The translations under genes were made by a program, and so were the position numbers. The notes beneath the pieces are model-generated. The model was given only the letters and a program-made list of their open reading frames with translations, searched no databases and was not told the DNA's origin. 46,892 nucleotides of DNA. Source: Acidimicrobiaceae bacterium (GTDB taxonomy: Bacteria > Actinomycetota > Acidimicrobiia > Acidimicrobiales > RAAP-2). This document shows positions 1 through 7,261 of this stretch, piece by piece. The stretch spans positions 1 through 46,892 of the forward strand of contig CANBVQ010000008.1 in the NCBI GenBank assembly GCA_947372925.1, in the 5' to 3' direction. The number at the start of each line of letters is the position of its first letter. Within the stretch, counting starts at the first letter, position 1.

Positions 1-197
1 CCGTCTAGGCCGAGGACGGGCACTTGGGTAATAGCGAGCTCGTAGTCGCGCCAGAGATCGGCCGCTGCCCCGGGCCCCTCCAGACGGCCCAACCCGATGG
101 CCGGTGAGTAACAGGTGGCAATTCCTCCGGGCACGTCAAAGCCCCCCTCCACGGCGTAGCCATCCAAGGTGGCGAGAAGCGGCGGCGGGGTTCCCAT
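1..197 (-). CDS. Unknown protein, N-terminal 65 codons only
   Basis: An open frame on the minus strand begins with ATG at 197 and runs off the left edge without a stop. The visible peptide starts MGTPPPLLATLDGYAVEGG and is rich in Gly, Ala and Pro. I recognise no family in it, and there is no signal peptide or membrane segment in the visible part. It is divergent from the enoyl-CoA hydratase gene, with 91 bases between the two starts, which fits two back-to-back promoters. No clear Shine-Dalgarno sequence precedes the ATG. The reading frame is supported by codon use (G/C-rich third positions) and by the absence of stops, but the piece is too short to exclude chance. Confidence 0.5.
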   Translation of the reverse strand, partial: MGTPPPLLATLDGYAVEGGFDVPGGIATCYSPAIGLGRLEGPGAAADLWRDYELAITQVPVLGLD

Positions 198-288
198 GGT
201 TCTTAGTTTCGCACTTCACCGCACCCGCCCGCTGTTCCACTAGCGTTCTGGCGACACCACAAGGTGACTTTTCTCTTAAGGAGCAACC

Positions 289-1053
289 ATGGCCGATGAA
301 ATTCTTCGCGAGCGACGTGGACACGTCGAACTTCTCACGATCAACCGACCCGAAGCCCGTAATGCAATGAACCGCGCCGCCGCCGTCGCGCTTTCCGACG
401 CCCTCGACGAGTGCGAGACGGACGATGACGTTTGGGTCGTTGTACTCACCGCCGCCGGCGACAAGGCCTTTAGTGCCGGTATGGACCTCAAGGCCTTCGC
501 GACCGGTGAGTTCCCCGTAACCGACAAGGGTTTCGGTGGTATCACCCAGCGCCAGTTCACCAAGCCCCTCATTGCGGCCGTGAACGGCTCGGCCCTCGCT
601 GGAGGTTTCGAAATGATGATCAGCTGCGACATGGTGATCGCCGCTGACCACGCCATGTTCGGCATCCCCGAAGCCAAGCGCGGACTCATTGCCGGTGGTG
701 GTGGACTAATTCGCCTCGGCAAGCGTGTCCCTCTCGCTATCGCCTACGAAATGGCCCTCACCGGTGACCCCATCTCAGCCACCCGTGCGGCCGAACTCGG
801 TCTCGTCAACTCCGTCGTTCCAGGCGACCAGGTGCTCGACGCCGCCCTCGCCCTCGCGGCCCGTATCGAAGCGAACGCCCCCTTGGCCGTCCGCACCTCG
901 AAGCAGGTCATGCGCGACTCCCTGGAGATCACCGAGGCCGCCTCGTGGGACCTCAACAACGAGAAGTTCGGCATGATTGGCCGTTCGGCCGACGCCATGG
1001 AGGGCGCCATCGCCTTCGCCGAAAAGCGCACCCCCAACTGGCAGGGTAAGTAG
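289..1053 (+). CDS. Enoyl-CoA hydratase/isomerase (crotonase) family protein
   Basis: The 254-residue protein is a full-length crotonase-fold enzyme. Members hydrate or isomerise acyl-CoA thioesters in fatty acid or amino acid breakdown. The oxyanion-hole segment AFSAGMDLKAF lies near residues 60-70, and the second one (SALAGGFE) near 101-108. The two catalytic glutamates of true hydratases have counterparts at Glu108 and Glu128, with the same 20-residue spacing as Glu144/Glu164 of rat enoyl-CoA hydratase, so real hydratase activity is likely; the acyl substrate cannot be read from sequence. An AAGGAG ribosome site sits seven bases before the ATG. The next gene follows after two bases, so the two are probably cotranscribed. 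Nothing links it directly to respiration. Confidence 0.9.
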   Translation: MADEILRERRGHVELLTINRPEARNAMNRAAAVALSDALDECETDDDVWVVVLTAAGDKAFSAGMDLKAFATGEFPVTDKGFGGITQRQFTKPLIAAVNGSALAGGFEMMISCDMVIAADHAMFGIPEAKRGLIAGGGGLIRLGKRVPLAIAYEMALTGDPISATRAAELGLVNSVVPGDQVLDAALALAARIEANAPLAVRTSKQVMRDSLEITEAASWDLNNEKFGMIGRSADAMEGAIAFAEKRTPNWQGK

Positions 1054-1055
1054 TC

Positions 1056-1475
1056 ATGACGGCCGCGGCACACCTGGCGTCCGGTATGGACATCCTGCGT
1101 ATTTCCCTGCACATCCTCGGCGTCGCCGTTTGGGTGGGCGGTCAGATCGTTCTCGCCGGGCTCGTTCCCGTGTTGCGCGACGCAGGAGAAGGTGTGCCGC
1201 AGAAGGCCGCCCGGGCATTTGCTCGCCTCAGCTGGCCGGCCTTTGTACTGGTCGTGATTACCGGGTTCTGGAATTACGGCCTCAAGAATCACGACGGCGT
1301 CTCCTACGGCTGGCAGATGGTCTTTGGCCTGAAGTTCGTGGTTGTCATCGCTGCCGGTGTCGGGGCCTACCTGCACTCCAAGGCCCAGACCCCCGCCCGC
1401 CGAGGCGCCACGGCCGGAATTGGCCTACTGGCCTCACTCGTAGCCCTTGTGCTGGGCGTCGCCCTCGCCGGCTAA
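1056..1475 (+). CDS. Small four-helix membrane protein, CopD/HemJ-like
   Basis: This 139-residue protein has four hydrophobic segments at roughly residues 13-35, 58-76, 87-107 and 119-138. The first helix carries a histidine in LHILGVAVWVGGQ (His19), a pattern seen in CopD-type and HemJ-like membrane proteins, where such histidines bind copper or haem. A second short pattern, WQMVFGLKF, precedes helix 3. It begins two bases after the hydratase stop and lies upstream of tatA and the cta genes. A role in copper or haem handling for the oxidase is tempting but is inference; a general uncharacterised integral membrane protein is the safer label. Confidence 0.6.
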   Translation: MTAAAHLASGMDILRISLHILGVAVWVGGQIVLAGLVPVLRDAGEGVPQKAARAFARLSWPAFVLVVITGFWNYGLKNHDGVSYGWQMVFGLKFVVVIAAGVGAYLHSKAQTPARRGATAGIGLLASLVALVLGVALAG

Positions 1476-1527
1476 TCCCGCACTACTGTTAGACCCACAA
1501 GCCGTATCAACACCAAGGAGTAAGCAC

Positions 1528-1722
1528 ATGATCGCCAACATCGCAGGTCCCGACCTCATCATTGTTCTCATTGTTATCGCCGTAGTTCTCTTTGGCGGAA
1601 GCGCAATTCCGAAGCTGGCCCGTAACCTCGGCTCAGCCAAGACGGAATTCGAAAAGGGTCTCAAGGACGCCAAGTCCAAGGCCGCTACCGACGCTCCGGC
1701 GGACGACACCACCGCTCAGTAG
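1528..1722 (+). CDS. tatA: Sec-independent protein translocase subunit TatA
   Basis: The 64-residue protein has the TatA/E plan: a short N-terminal transmembrane helix (about residues 8-25), a hinge with FGGSAIPKLARNLG, then a charged amphipathic helix (KTEFEKGLKDAKSK) and a polar acidic tail. TatA multimers form the channel through which the Tat system exports folded, often cofactor-bearing, proteins. I chose the ATG at 1528 because an AAGGAG site lies eight bases upstream; a longer frame from 1447 has no such support and would hide the N-terminal helix. tatB and tatC are not in the window. Its place just before ctaC, and the Tat-like motif in QcrA encoded at 9753-10691, suggest a link to assembly of the cytochrome complexes. 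Confidence 0.9.
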   Translation: MIANIAGPDLIIVLIVIAVVLFGGSAIPKLARNLGSAKTEFEKGLKDAKSKAATDAPADDTTAQ

Positions 1723-1726
1723 TGTC

Positions 1727-1747
1727 CGGCACCCTGTTGGGGTGCCG
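1727..1747 (+). terminator. Hairpin after tatA, weak terminator candidate
   Basis: An 8-bp perfect stem (CGGCACCC with GGGTGCCG) around a TGTTG loop begins five bases after the tatA stop. No T-run follows, so it may be a weak or factor-assisted terminator, or an mRNA-stabilising 3' structure. Confidence 0.5.
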
Positions 1748-1761
1748 TCGGAATTCAATCC

Positions 1762-1779
1762 CTCCTACATCGGTAGGAG
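1762..1779. repeat. Perfect inverted repeat upstream of ctaC
   Basis: CTCCTACATCGGTAGGAG is a 7-bp perfect inverted repeat with a 4-base centre. It lies 25 bases upstream of the proposed -35 of the ctaC promoter and has no T-run, so an operator or an upstream RNA structure is more likely than a terminator. No regulator can be assigned from the sequence. Confidence 0.45.
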
Positions 1780-1804
1780 AAATGCAATCTTTTCAGTTGT
1801 GAAA

Positions 1805-1835
1805 TTGTCGTTTCTCTGGCGAACATGACTAAGGT
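1805..1835 (+). promoter_or_regulatory. Predicted promoter of ctaCDF, leaderless type
   Basis: A TANNNT-type -10 box (TAAGGT, 1830-1835) lies exactly six bases before the GTG start of ctaC. TTGTCG at 1805-1810 is a possible -35 with a longish 19-base spacer. This geometry puts the transcription start at or next to the GTG, as in leaderless actinobacterial mRNAs. The same box-to-start distance recurs before the genes at 39977 and 44362. The AAGGT part could also act as a short ribosome site, so both readings remain open. Confidence 0.45.
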
Positions 1836-1841
1836 TTCGAT

Positions 1842-2699
1842 GTGGAATTAACGCCCCAAACCCCCAAGGGTGCACCAGCCAAGAGTCGACTTCGTCGACT
1901 TGCGACTGCGCTTGCACTCCCCATTGCAGGTATTTCCCTTTCTGGTTGCACGTTGCCCGGCTTCGGCGCACACCAGTCCGACACGACCACTGGTCAATCG
2001 GCGTACCACTTATGGCAGGGCTTCTCTGTCGGTGCCGCGATTATCGGTGCCTTCGTAATCGGTCTCATCTTGTGGGCCGTCGTGGCCTATCGACGCAAGG
2101 GTGACACGATTCCGAAGCAGACCCAGTACCACGTGCCCCTCGAAATCTTGTACACCGTGATTCCCGTGTTGATCGTGATTGTGCTCTTCGTGGCCACCAT
2201 TGTCACGGAGAACAAGGTCTTGGCCATGCCGAAGACTGACGTTTCCATCAACGCCAACGCCTTCCAGTGGGGCTGGGGATTCACCTACGACAACCAGAAC
2301 GCCATTGCCGTTGGCAGTACGACCGACTCACCCGTCATGGTGATGCCCGTCGACACCGACGTCAAGATCACGTTGACCTCCACAGATGTTGTGCACGGCT
2401 TTTACGTCCGCGACTTCAACTTCTCCCGCTACGCCCTACCCGGTGTCGACAACCAGTTCACGCTGCATGCCACGAAGACCGGCATGTTCTTCGGCCAGTG
2501 CACACAGCTCTGCGGCCTCTACCACTCGATCATGTACTACAAGGTCAAGGTCGTAACTCAGGCCGAGTACCAGACTTGGTTGAGCTCGTTTAATACGCCT
2601 GAAGGTAAGGCTGCCGCCGATGCGGCCAAGAAGGTACTCAAGGAGCAGATGTCTGCCCACGTACCAGTCAAGACTGAAATCTCTCGAGGAGCCAACTAA
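1842..2699 (+). CDS. ctaC: Cytochrome c oxidase subunit II (CuA subunit, lipoprotein)
   Basis: The 285-residue protein carries the CuA electron-entry site of the aa3 oxidase. A basic N-terminus leads into a lipoprotein signal with lipobox LSGC (lipid-modified Cys36). Two transmembrane helices (about 60-83 and 102-121) anchor the cupredoxin domain outside the membrane. CuA ligands are visible as His185, Cys220, Cys224, His228 and Met231; Gln222 stands where most family members have Glu, but that ligand acts through its backbone carbonyl. The aromatic stretch FQWGWGF (141-147) is the usual electron-entry region. I take the GTG at 1842 as the start; an ATG two bases earlier is in another frame. 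The stop overlaps the ctaD start in TAATG, indicating translational coupling. Confidence 0.96.
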   Translation: MELTPQTPKGAPAKSRLRRLATALALPIAGISLSGCTLPGFGAHQSDTTTGQSAYHLWQGFSVGAAIIGAFVIGLILWAVVAYRRKGDTIPKQTQYHVPLEILYTVIPVLIVIVLFVATIVTENKVLAMPKTDVSINANAFQWGWGFTYDNQNAIAVGSTTDSPVMVMPVDTDVKITLTSTDVVHGFYVRDFNFSRYALPGVDNQFTLHATKTGMFFGQCTQLCGLYHSIMYYKVKVVTQAEYQTWLSSFNTPEGKAAADAAKKVLKEQMSAHVPVKTEISRGAN

Positions 2700-4375
2700 T
2701 GACTACTACTGCTCACGAAATCCAGGCCGAAGCACACGACCATGGTCACGGCCACGCCGAGCACCACGGTCCTCGTGGAATTCTGAACTGGCTGACCACG
2801 ACCGACCACAAGATCATTGGTCTTTCTTACACCATCACGTCGGTCATCATGCTGGTGATCGGTGGTGCGCTGGCCGAGGTCATCCGTGGCCAGCTCGCTA
2901 ATCCCGATGGCCACCTAGTCACCATGGCTCAGTACAACCAGCTGTTCACGATGCACGGCTCGATCATGATTTATCTGTTCGCCGGTCCCTTTGCATTCGG
3001 AGCCTTGGCCAACATCATCGTGCCGATTCAAATCGGTGCTCCCGACATGGCCTTCCCTCGACTGAACGCACTGTCGTACTGGCTCTACCTCACGGGTGCC
3101 ATCACGATGTTGCTCGGCTTCTTCGTCACCGGTGGTGCCGCGAACTTTGGCTGGGTCGGATACGCCCCACTCTCTGACGCGATCTACTCCCCCGGAGCCG
3201 GCGCCGACCTGTGGATCGGTGGCTTGATGCTGACCGGTTTCTCGGCCATCTTCACTGGTGTCAACATCTGCGCCACGGTCTTCTATCTGCGCGCACCTGG
3301 CTTGACCCTGTTCCGTATGCCGATTTTCACTTGGAACCTCCTGGTCGTGTCGATCCTCATCCTGCTGGCATTCCCAGTTCTGACCGCTGGACTAGTAATG
3401 CTCTACAGCGACCGCCACCTGGGCACCCACATCTACACCGTGGTGGGTGGAGGTTCGCCGGTCCTCTGGCAGCACATCTTCTGGTTCTGGGGACACCCCG
3501 AGGTGTACATCTTGGCCCTGCCATTCTTTGGAATGGTTACCGAGATCATCCCGGTCTTCTCTAAGAAGCCCGTCTTTGGTTACAAGGGCATGGTCTTTGC
3601 CACACTGACCATCGCCGCTCTGTCTTTGGGAGTATGGGCCCACCACATGTTCACCACTGGTGTCGTGCTGCTGCCGTTCTTCTCCATCATGAGTCTCTTG
3701 ATTGCCGTGCCAACGGGTATCAAGATCTTCAACTGGATTGGTTCAATGTGGCGAGGTCAGATTTGGTTCTCCGCCGCCATGCTCTTCTCGATTGGGTTCG
3801 TAGTTACGTTCCTCATCGGTGGTTTGACCGGTATCTACCTGGCGAGCCCACCGCTGGACTTCTTCACCCACGACACCTACTTCATCGTCGCCCACTTCCA
3901 CTCGGTGGTTATGGCGCTCGTGATTGGTGGAATGGCTGGCCTCTACTACTGGGGCCCGAAGATCACCGGCTACATGCTCAATGAGCGCATTGGTAAGGCC
4001 CAGTTCTGGTTGCTCTTTATCGGAACCCAGGTCTTCACGATTCCTCAGTACATCCTGGGTCTCCAGGGCATGCCCCGCCGCATGGCTATCTACCCCAACG
4101 ATCCACAGTGGCAGAACTTGAACACGTGGAGCTCCGTCGGCGCCATCATGATCGGTATCTCGACGCTGCTGTTCGTTATCAACATTGTCGCCAGCTGGAA
4201 GAAGCACCCCGCTGGTGACAACCCGTGGGACGGCCACACACTGGAGTGGTTCACCACCTCGCCACCACCGCACCACAACTTCTTCCGTCTCCCCCAGATT
4301 CGCTCCGAGCGACCTACGTGGGACCACAACCACCCCGACGCCAAGGCTTTGGCTCACGGAAAGGACGCCCACTAA
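2699..4375 (+). CDS. ctaD: Cytochrome c oxidase subunit I (aa3 type)
   Basis: This 558-residue, roughly twelve-helix protein holds haem a and the haem a3-CuB site where O2 is reduced. Low-spin haem ligands are His86 and His401, haem a3 binds His399, and CuB binds His266, His315 and His316; Tyr270 of HPEVY is the cross-linked tyrosine. Proton-path residues are intact: Asp116 and Asn123 (GAPDMAFPRLN) and Glu268 for the D path, Lys342 (PTGIK) for the K path. This makes it an A-family proton pump. The N-terminus is His-rich (HDHGHGHAEHH), a possible copper-loading stretch. It overlaps ctaC and ctaF by one base each (TAATG). Subunit III lies in another operon at 11619-12215. Confidence 0.98.
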   Translation: MTTTAHEIQAEAHDHGHGHAEHHGPRGILNWLTTTDHKIIGLSYTITSVIMLVIGGALAEVIRGQLANPDGHLVTMAQYNQLFTMHGSIMIYLFAGPFAFGALANIIVPIQIGAPDMAFPRLNALSYWLYLTGAITMLLGFFVTGGAANFGWVGYAPLSDAIYSPGAGADLWIGGLMLTGFSAIFTGVNICATVFYLRAPGLTLFRMPIFTWNLLVVSILILLAFPVLTAGLVMLYSDRHLGTHIYTVVGGGSPVLWQHIFWFWGHPEVYILALPFFGMVTEIIPVFSKKPVFGYKGMVFATLTIAALSLGVWAHHMFTTGVVLLPFFSIMSLLIAVPTGIKIFNWIGSMWRGQIWFSAAMLFSIGFVVTFLIGGLTGIYLASPPLDFFTHDTYFIVAHFHSVVMALVIGGMAGLYYWGPKITGYMLNERIGKAQFWLLFIGTQVFTIPQYILGLQGMPRRMAIYPNDPQWQNLNTWSSVGAIMIGISTLLFVINIVASWKKHPAGDNPWDGHTLEWFTTSPPPHHNFFRLPQIRSERPTWDHNHPDAKALAHGKDAH

Positions 4376-4767
4376 TGCGCGTTGAAGCAAAGATTCTTCT
4401 CTGGCTCGGCCTCTTCTTCGGCATCATGTGTGCCGTGTACTGGACATGGAGCCTGGAAAACGCCGGCGGCGTCATGATGTTCTTCGGTACGGGCCTCTGC
4501 CTGCTGCCAGGTAGCTACTACTACTGGTGGAGTCGTCGCATGGGCCCTCGCGCCGAGGACGACCCCAATGCCACGCAGGAGTCCGGCGCGGGCTACATCG
4601 ACGCCTTCCCTGGTTCGAGCATCTTCCCCTTCACCTTGGGTATGGGTGCATTCTGCATCGTGCTCGCCATGGTGTTTGGCTCGTGGATGCTGGTTCCCGG
4701 TTTGGCTCTCGTCATCTGGGCCGCCCTAGGCGGCATCGCCGAAGGTCGTCGAGGCGGCACTCGCTGA
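4375..4767 (+). CDS. ctaF: Actinobacterial cytochrome c oxidase subunit IV
   Basis: The 130-residue protein matches the actinobacterial oxidase polypeptide 4: two helices at the N-terminus (about 6-26 and 33-49), a polar loop with PGSYYYWWSRRMGPRAEDD, and two helices in the second half (about 80-97 and 101-119). This small subunit packs on subunits I and III of the actinobacterial aa3 oxidase. It starts at ATG 4375, overlapping the ctaD stop by one base; an in-frame extension upstream lies inside ctaD and is rejected. It closes the ctaCDF unit and is followed by a strong terminator. Confidence 0.93.
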   Translation: MRVEAKILLWLGLFFGIMCAVYWTWSLENAGGVMMFFGTGLCLLPGSYYYWWSRRMGPRAEDDPNATQESGAGYIDAFPGSSIFPFTLGMGAFCIVLAMVFGSWMLVPGLALVIWAALGGIAEGRRGGTR

Positions 4768-4782
4768 TTTTTGAATCTTCTT

Positions 4783-4816
4783 AAAACCCGCGGGGAAACC
4801 GGCGGGTTTTTTGTTT
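4783..4816 (+). terminator. Intrinsic terminator of ctaCDF
   Basis: AAAACCCGC pairs with GCGGGTTTT around a 10-base loop, directly followed by a run of Ts. It begins 16 bases after the ctaF stop. This is the only textbook rho-independent terminator I found in the window. Confidence 0.88.
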
Positions 4817-4887
4817 CCGTCCCAATCATGTTCGTTACTCGGAAGAATTCCTGGGCGGTCTCATTCTTGCGGTGATTAACTGGTGCC

Positions 4888-5448
4888 ATGGAAAGGCGAA
4901 ATTCGACCAGTGTTCGACGCCGATTGACCTTCGCCAAGGTCTACCGATTTTTCGGCTTTGCAGTCGTGGCCTTTGGCGTTATGGGCATTGTGGGCGCCGT
5001 CAGCGACCAGAGCCACCCCTCTGACACCGTGGGGGTCGTCATTACCAGTTTGGTTTTTGTCACCATTGGCATCGCGCTTGTGATTCGAGGAAGCCGAGCC
5101 CGATCTCGGTTGACTCAACTTCTACCAGACGCTTCTGGGGCGAATATCAAGAAATCGGATACGCCAGGGACGGCATCGTGGCGGCTCCGCACATTGCTCC
5201 GCTGGGCTCTACTCACTCCCGGGGGAGCCATCGCGACGCTCGTGGCAATAGTGGCGTCTATCAAGATTCCCGCCGCCCACTCCGCGCCAATCATCCTCTA
5301 TAGCGCCCATGCCGCCCGCTCGGTATTCGCTCAAGAGGCGATTGCTCAGCGGGATCAAGCCGATGTTCTTTCTCCCGACGAGAAGTTGAAAATGTGCCTG
5401 GCGAGTGGCGAGAGTGAAGCATCGGGCCTTGGCAGCCAGCCGACTTAG
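4888..5448 (+). CDS. Unknown membrane protein
   Basis: I do not recognise a family for this 186-residue protein. It has a basic N-terminus (MERRNSTSVRRR), two hydrophobic segments near residues 21-39 and 48-66, and a third around 105-125, then a polar tail of about 60 residues that is probably soluble. No catalytic motif stands out. The ATG at 4888 has no good ribosome site. It stands alone after the ctaF terminator, and its stop overlaps that of the convergent next gene in TTAG. Codon use is less biased than in the cta genes, which fits a weakly expressed or lineage-specific gene. Confidence 0.55.
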   Translation: MERRNSTSVRRRLTFAKVYRFFGFAVVAFGVMGIVGAVSDQSHPSDTVGVVITSLVFVTIGIALVIRGSRARSRLTQLLPDASGANIKKSDTPGTASWRLRTLLRWALLTPGGAIATLVAIVASIKIPAAHSAPIILYSAHAARSVFAQEAIAQRDQADVLSPDEKLKMCLASGESEASGLGSQPT

Positions 5449-5948
5449 GGCTGGTGTTGTAGGCGCTCACGCATAAGTGCCTCAAGAGTCATGTTGACTC
5501 TCGCAATTCGTGCCTTTCGTAGCATCCACAAATCGAGAGCGACCTGTACCCTCGAACCGTCGCTCATAATAAATCGGAGGTCGCCACGCCGAATCAGGGA
5601 GAGTTCGGAAATATTTTTGAGACTCCAGAAGAGATGGAGACCCTCGGAATGAAGCCAAATAATTCGTTGATTCGTGACGACCAAACCGAAGCTCACGCGA
5701 CCCCCAACAGTAACTCTGCCCCCTGAAGTGTCGCGAAGTCGAATGTAGGCACCGCCTGGAATTGCTAAGACCTGCTCGTTTGGGCGAATTATTCCCCACA
5801 GTTCTTCGAGCCACCTGTTTCCTATGCCACCAAGCTCGCTAACAATCGAGATCGCAAACTCGTGAAATAAGTCGTCTGGGACAATCTTGGGGGTTTTCTG
5901 CCAGTTGACGAACATGGGTAGGGATATTAGTGCGATGGTCTTAAGCAT
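5445..5948 (-). CDS. PH-like domain protein, function unknown
   Basis: This 167-residue protein contains a segment, GLVVTNQRIIWLHSEG (about residues 88-103), that is typical of small bacterial pleckstrin-homology-like domains. There a strand leads into TN-x-R-(I/L) and an aromatic turn. Preceding text (IIRPNEQVLAIPGG, about 53-66) fits the first strand of such domains (x-P-x-E-x-V/I). No enzyme motif is visible. The first helix is moderately hydrophobic but short. No ribosome site is clear, so the start could be 5948 or the in-frame ATG at 5915. Its 3' end overlaps the gene at 4888-5448; its start is divergent from the zinc-ribbon gene at 6130, with a 181-base gap in which I see no gene. Confidence 0.6.
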   Translation of the reverse strand: MLKTIALISLPMFVNWQKTPKIVPDDLFHEFAISIVSELGGIGNRWLEELWGIIRPNEQVLAIPGGAYIRLRDTSGGRVTVGGRVSFGLVVTNQRIIWLHSEGLHLFWSLKNISELSLIRRGDLRFIMSDGSRVQVALDLWMLRKARIARVNMTLEALMRERLQHQP

Positions 5949-6129
5949 TCACTGAAGGACCCGAGCCCGACTGAACCCTCCATCGCGATAGTTGAAAGCC
6001 AACCGCAGCACTACACGTCTGCAATAAGAACGTGATCAGGTCTCGAGGGTGGAAGCAACGAGTCGGGTCGTCGCTGGTCATTAGCGTTCATGTCATACCC
6101 CCTTGCGAGATTGTCCTTGGAGGTAGGTC

Positions 6130-6831
6130 ATGTGCCAAATGGATTTCAGCGAACGATGCCCGTCGTGTCGCAGTCACGCCCTCGTGCTCTTTATGGACGA
6201 AACATTTTTTGGGCCTGACCACTACGAAGGCTGGGTGAGTCAGGACCGCAATGGCACCTGGATCTTTCATCGCACGCCCCGAGAAGGTATTCGCCAGTAT
6301 CGAGCGTCGCGGGGCGAACGAGCCCGGGGCAACTGGTTCATAATCCCGCCAACCCCTCGTCCTAATGGCGTGAACCTGGCGGCTGTCTGCCGCAGTTGTG
6401 GCTGTGAGGTGACGTTCATCGAGCCCGGCGGCTGGCGTCTTTACAACAATCGCACCTGGGCTGGGATGCTCATGGTCCGCAAGCCGCTGACCTCCAAAGA
6501 GGAATACTTCGAGGAAATCGACTACAACCACGAGGTCATCTTCTCCACTGAGCCCATGATCCGACTGGTACGCACCGCGACCAACAACGTGTGGTGGATC
6601 AACTGGGACGACCCCAACGGCGACTGGGTTGAGAGTCACAATTGGATTCCCGGAGCGCCCTACCGTTGGACTGAATATCGCGCCGGTATGGACTTCGTGG
6701 GACCCCAGCCGACACACTCGTTTTGGCGCACCCCGGACGGCCTAGCCCTTTTAGCAACCCACCAATTCCCGTCCCATCGAGCAACGTACCAACGACAACC
6801 AGGAGAGCACTATGAGTCAGTCAGAGTTTGA
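6130..6831 (+). CDS. Zinc-ribbon protein A of a tandem pair, function unknown
   Basis: The 233-residue protein has one CxxC pair near the N-terminus (CPSC, about residues 10-13) and a second near residue 87-92 (CRSCGC), a split zinc-ribbon arrangement. Between them lies an aromatic, arginine-rich region; the second half is rich in Trp and Asn (VWWINWDDPNGDW) and has no motif I know. There is no signal peptide or membrane helix, so it should be cytoplasmic. A strong GGAGGT site lies six bases before the ATG. The last 20 bases overlap the next gene, whose product shares the same layout of CPxC, D-x-x-G-x-W and CRxCG, so the two look like diverged copies. Nearest known families cannot be named from the sequence. 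Confidence 0.6.
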   Translation: MCQMDFSERCPSCRSHALVLFMDETFFGPDHYEGWVSQDRNGTWIFHRTPREGIRQYRASRGERARGNWFIIPPTPRPNGVNLAAVCRSCGCEVTFIEPGGWRLYNNRTWAGMLMVRKPLTSKEEYFEEIDYNHEVIFSTEPMIRLVRTATNNVWWINWDDPNGDWVESHNWIPGAPYRWTEYRAGMDFVGPQPTHSFWRTPDGLALLATHQFPSHRATYQRQPGEHYESVRV

Positions 6832-7261
6832 AGAATTTCCGCACGATCCCTTTTACGACGAGTGTCCTCGCTGTCACTCAACACAGCTCATCAAGGTGAT
6901 CCACGGGATGCCGATGTTTCGTGAGGAGTTTCAACATCAGACCTACGCCGCCCGCGATGCCGAAGGGGTGTGGCACTACCGAACAGAGCAAGATCGCCAC
7001 GAACCAACCGAAGAGTCACCAGAGTACGAGACGTTCGATCCACGGATCTTTCCGGACGTGCCACACCTCTACTTCACCTCGTACTACGGCACTCCCGAGG
7101 GAGCTCTCTACGAGCTAGCGGGATGCGAGATCATGATGGGTGATCCCAGTGCTCTGCTCGACACGACTTGTCGGGCCTGCGGCCTGCGCTACGGATTCCG
7201 AGACGACGATCGCAACGACGAAGAAGAGCCGCGGGAGTTTGACTACGAGTTATTCGGCTAG
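6812..7261 (+). CDS. Zinc-ribbon protein B of a tandem pair, function unknown
   Basis: The 149-residue protein is very acidic (C-terminus DDDRNDEEEPREFDYELFG) and cytoplasmic by appearance. It carries CPRC at about residues 18-21 and CRACG at about 119-123. A D-x-x-G-x-W stretch (DAEGVWHYRT) sits at the same distance from the first CxxC as in the upstream protein, so they are probable paralogues. An AGGAG site lies six bases before the ATG at 6812, inside the end of the upstream gene, so the pair is likely translated together. Its stop shares CTAG with the stop of the convergent glycosidase-like gene. A zinc-dependent nucleic-acid or protein-binding role would be a guess. Confidence 0.6.
   Translation: MSQSEFEEFPHDPFYDECPRCHSTQLIKVIHGMPMFREEFQHQTYAARDAEGVWHYRTEQDRHEPTEESPEYETFDPRIFPDVPHLYFTSYYGTPEGALYELAGCEIMMGDPSALLDTTCRACGLRYGFRDDDRNDEEEPREFDYELFG

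Noticed and set aside
1447-1527. Upstream extension of tatA
   Set aside because: A good ribosome site and the standard TatA N-terminus support the start at 1528.
5949-6129. Possible small gene in the largest gap
   Set aside because: Short frames only, without ribosome site or recognisable domain; the gap more likely holds two divergent promoters.
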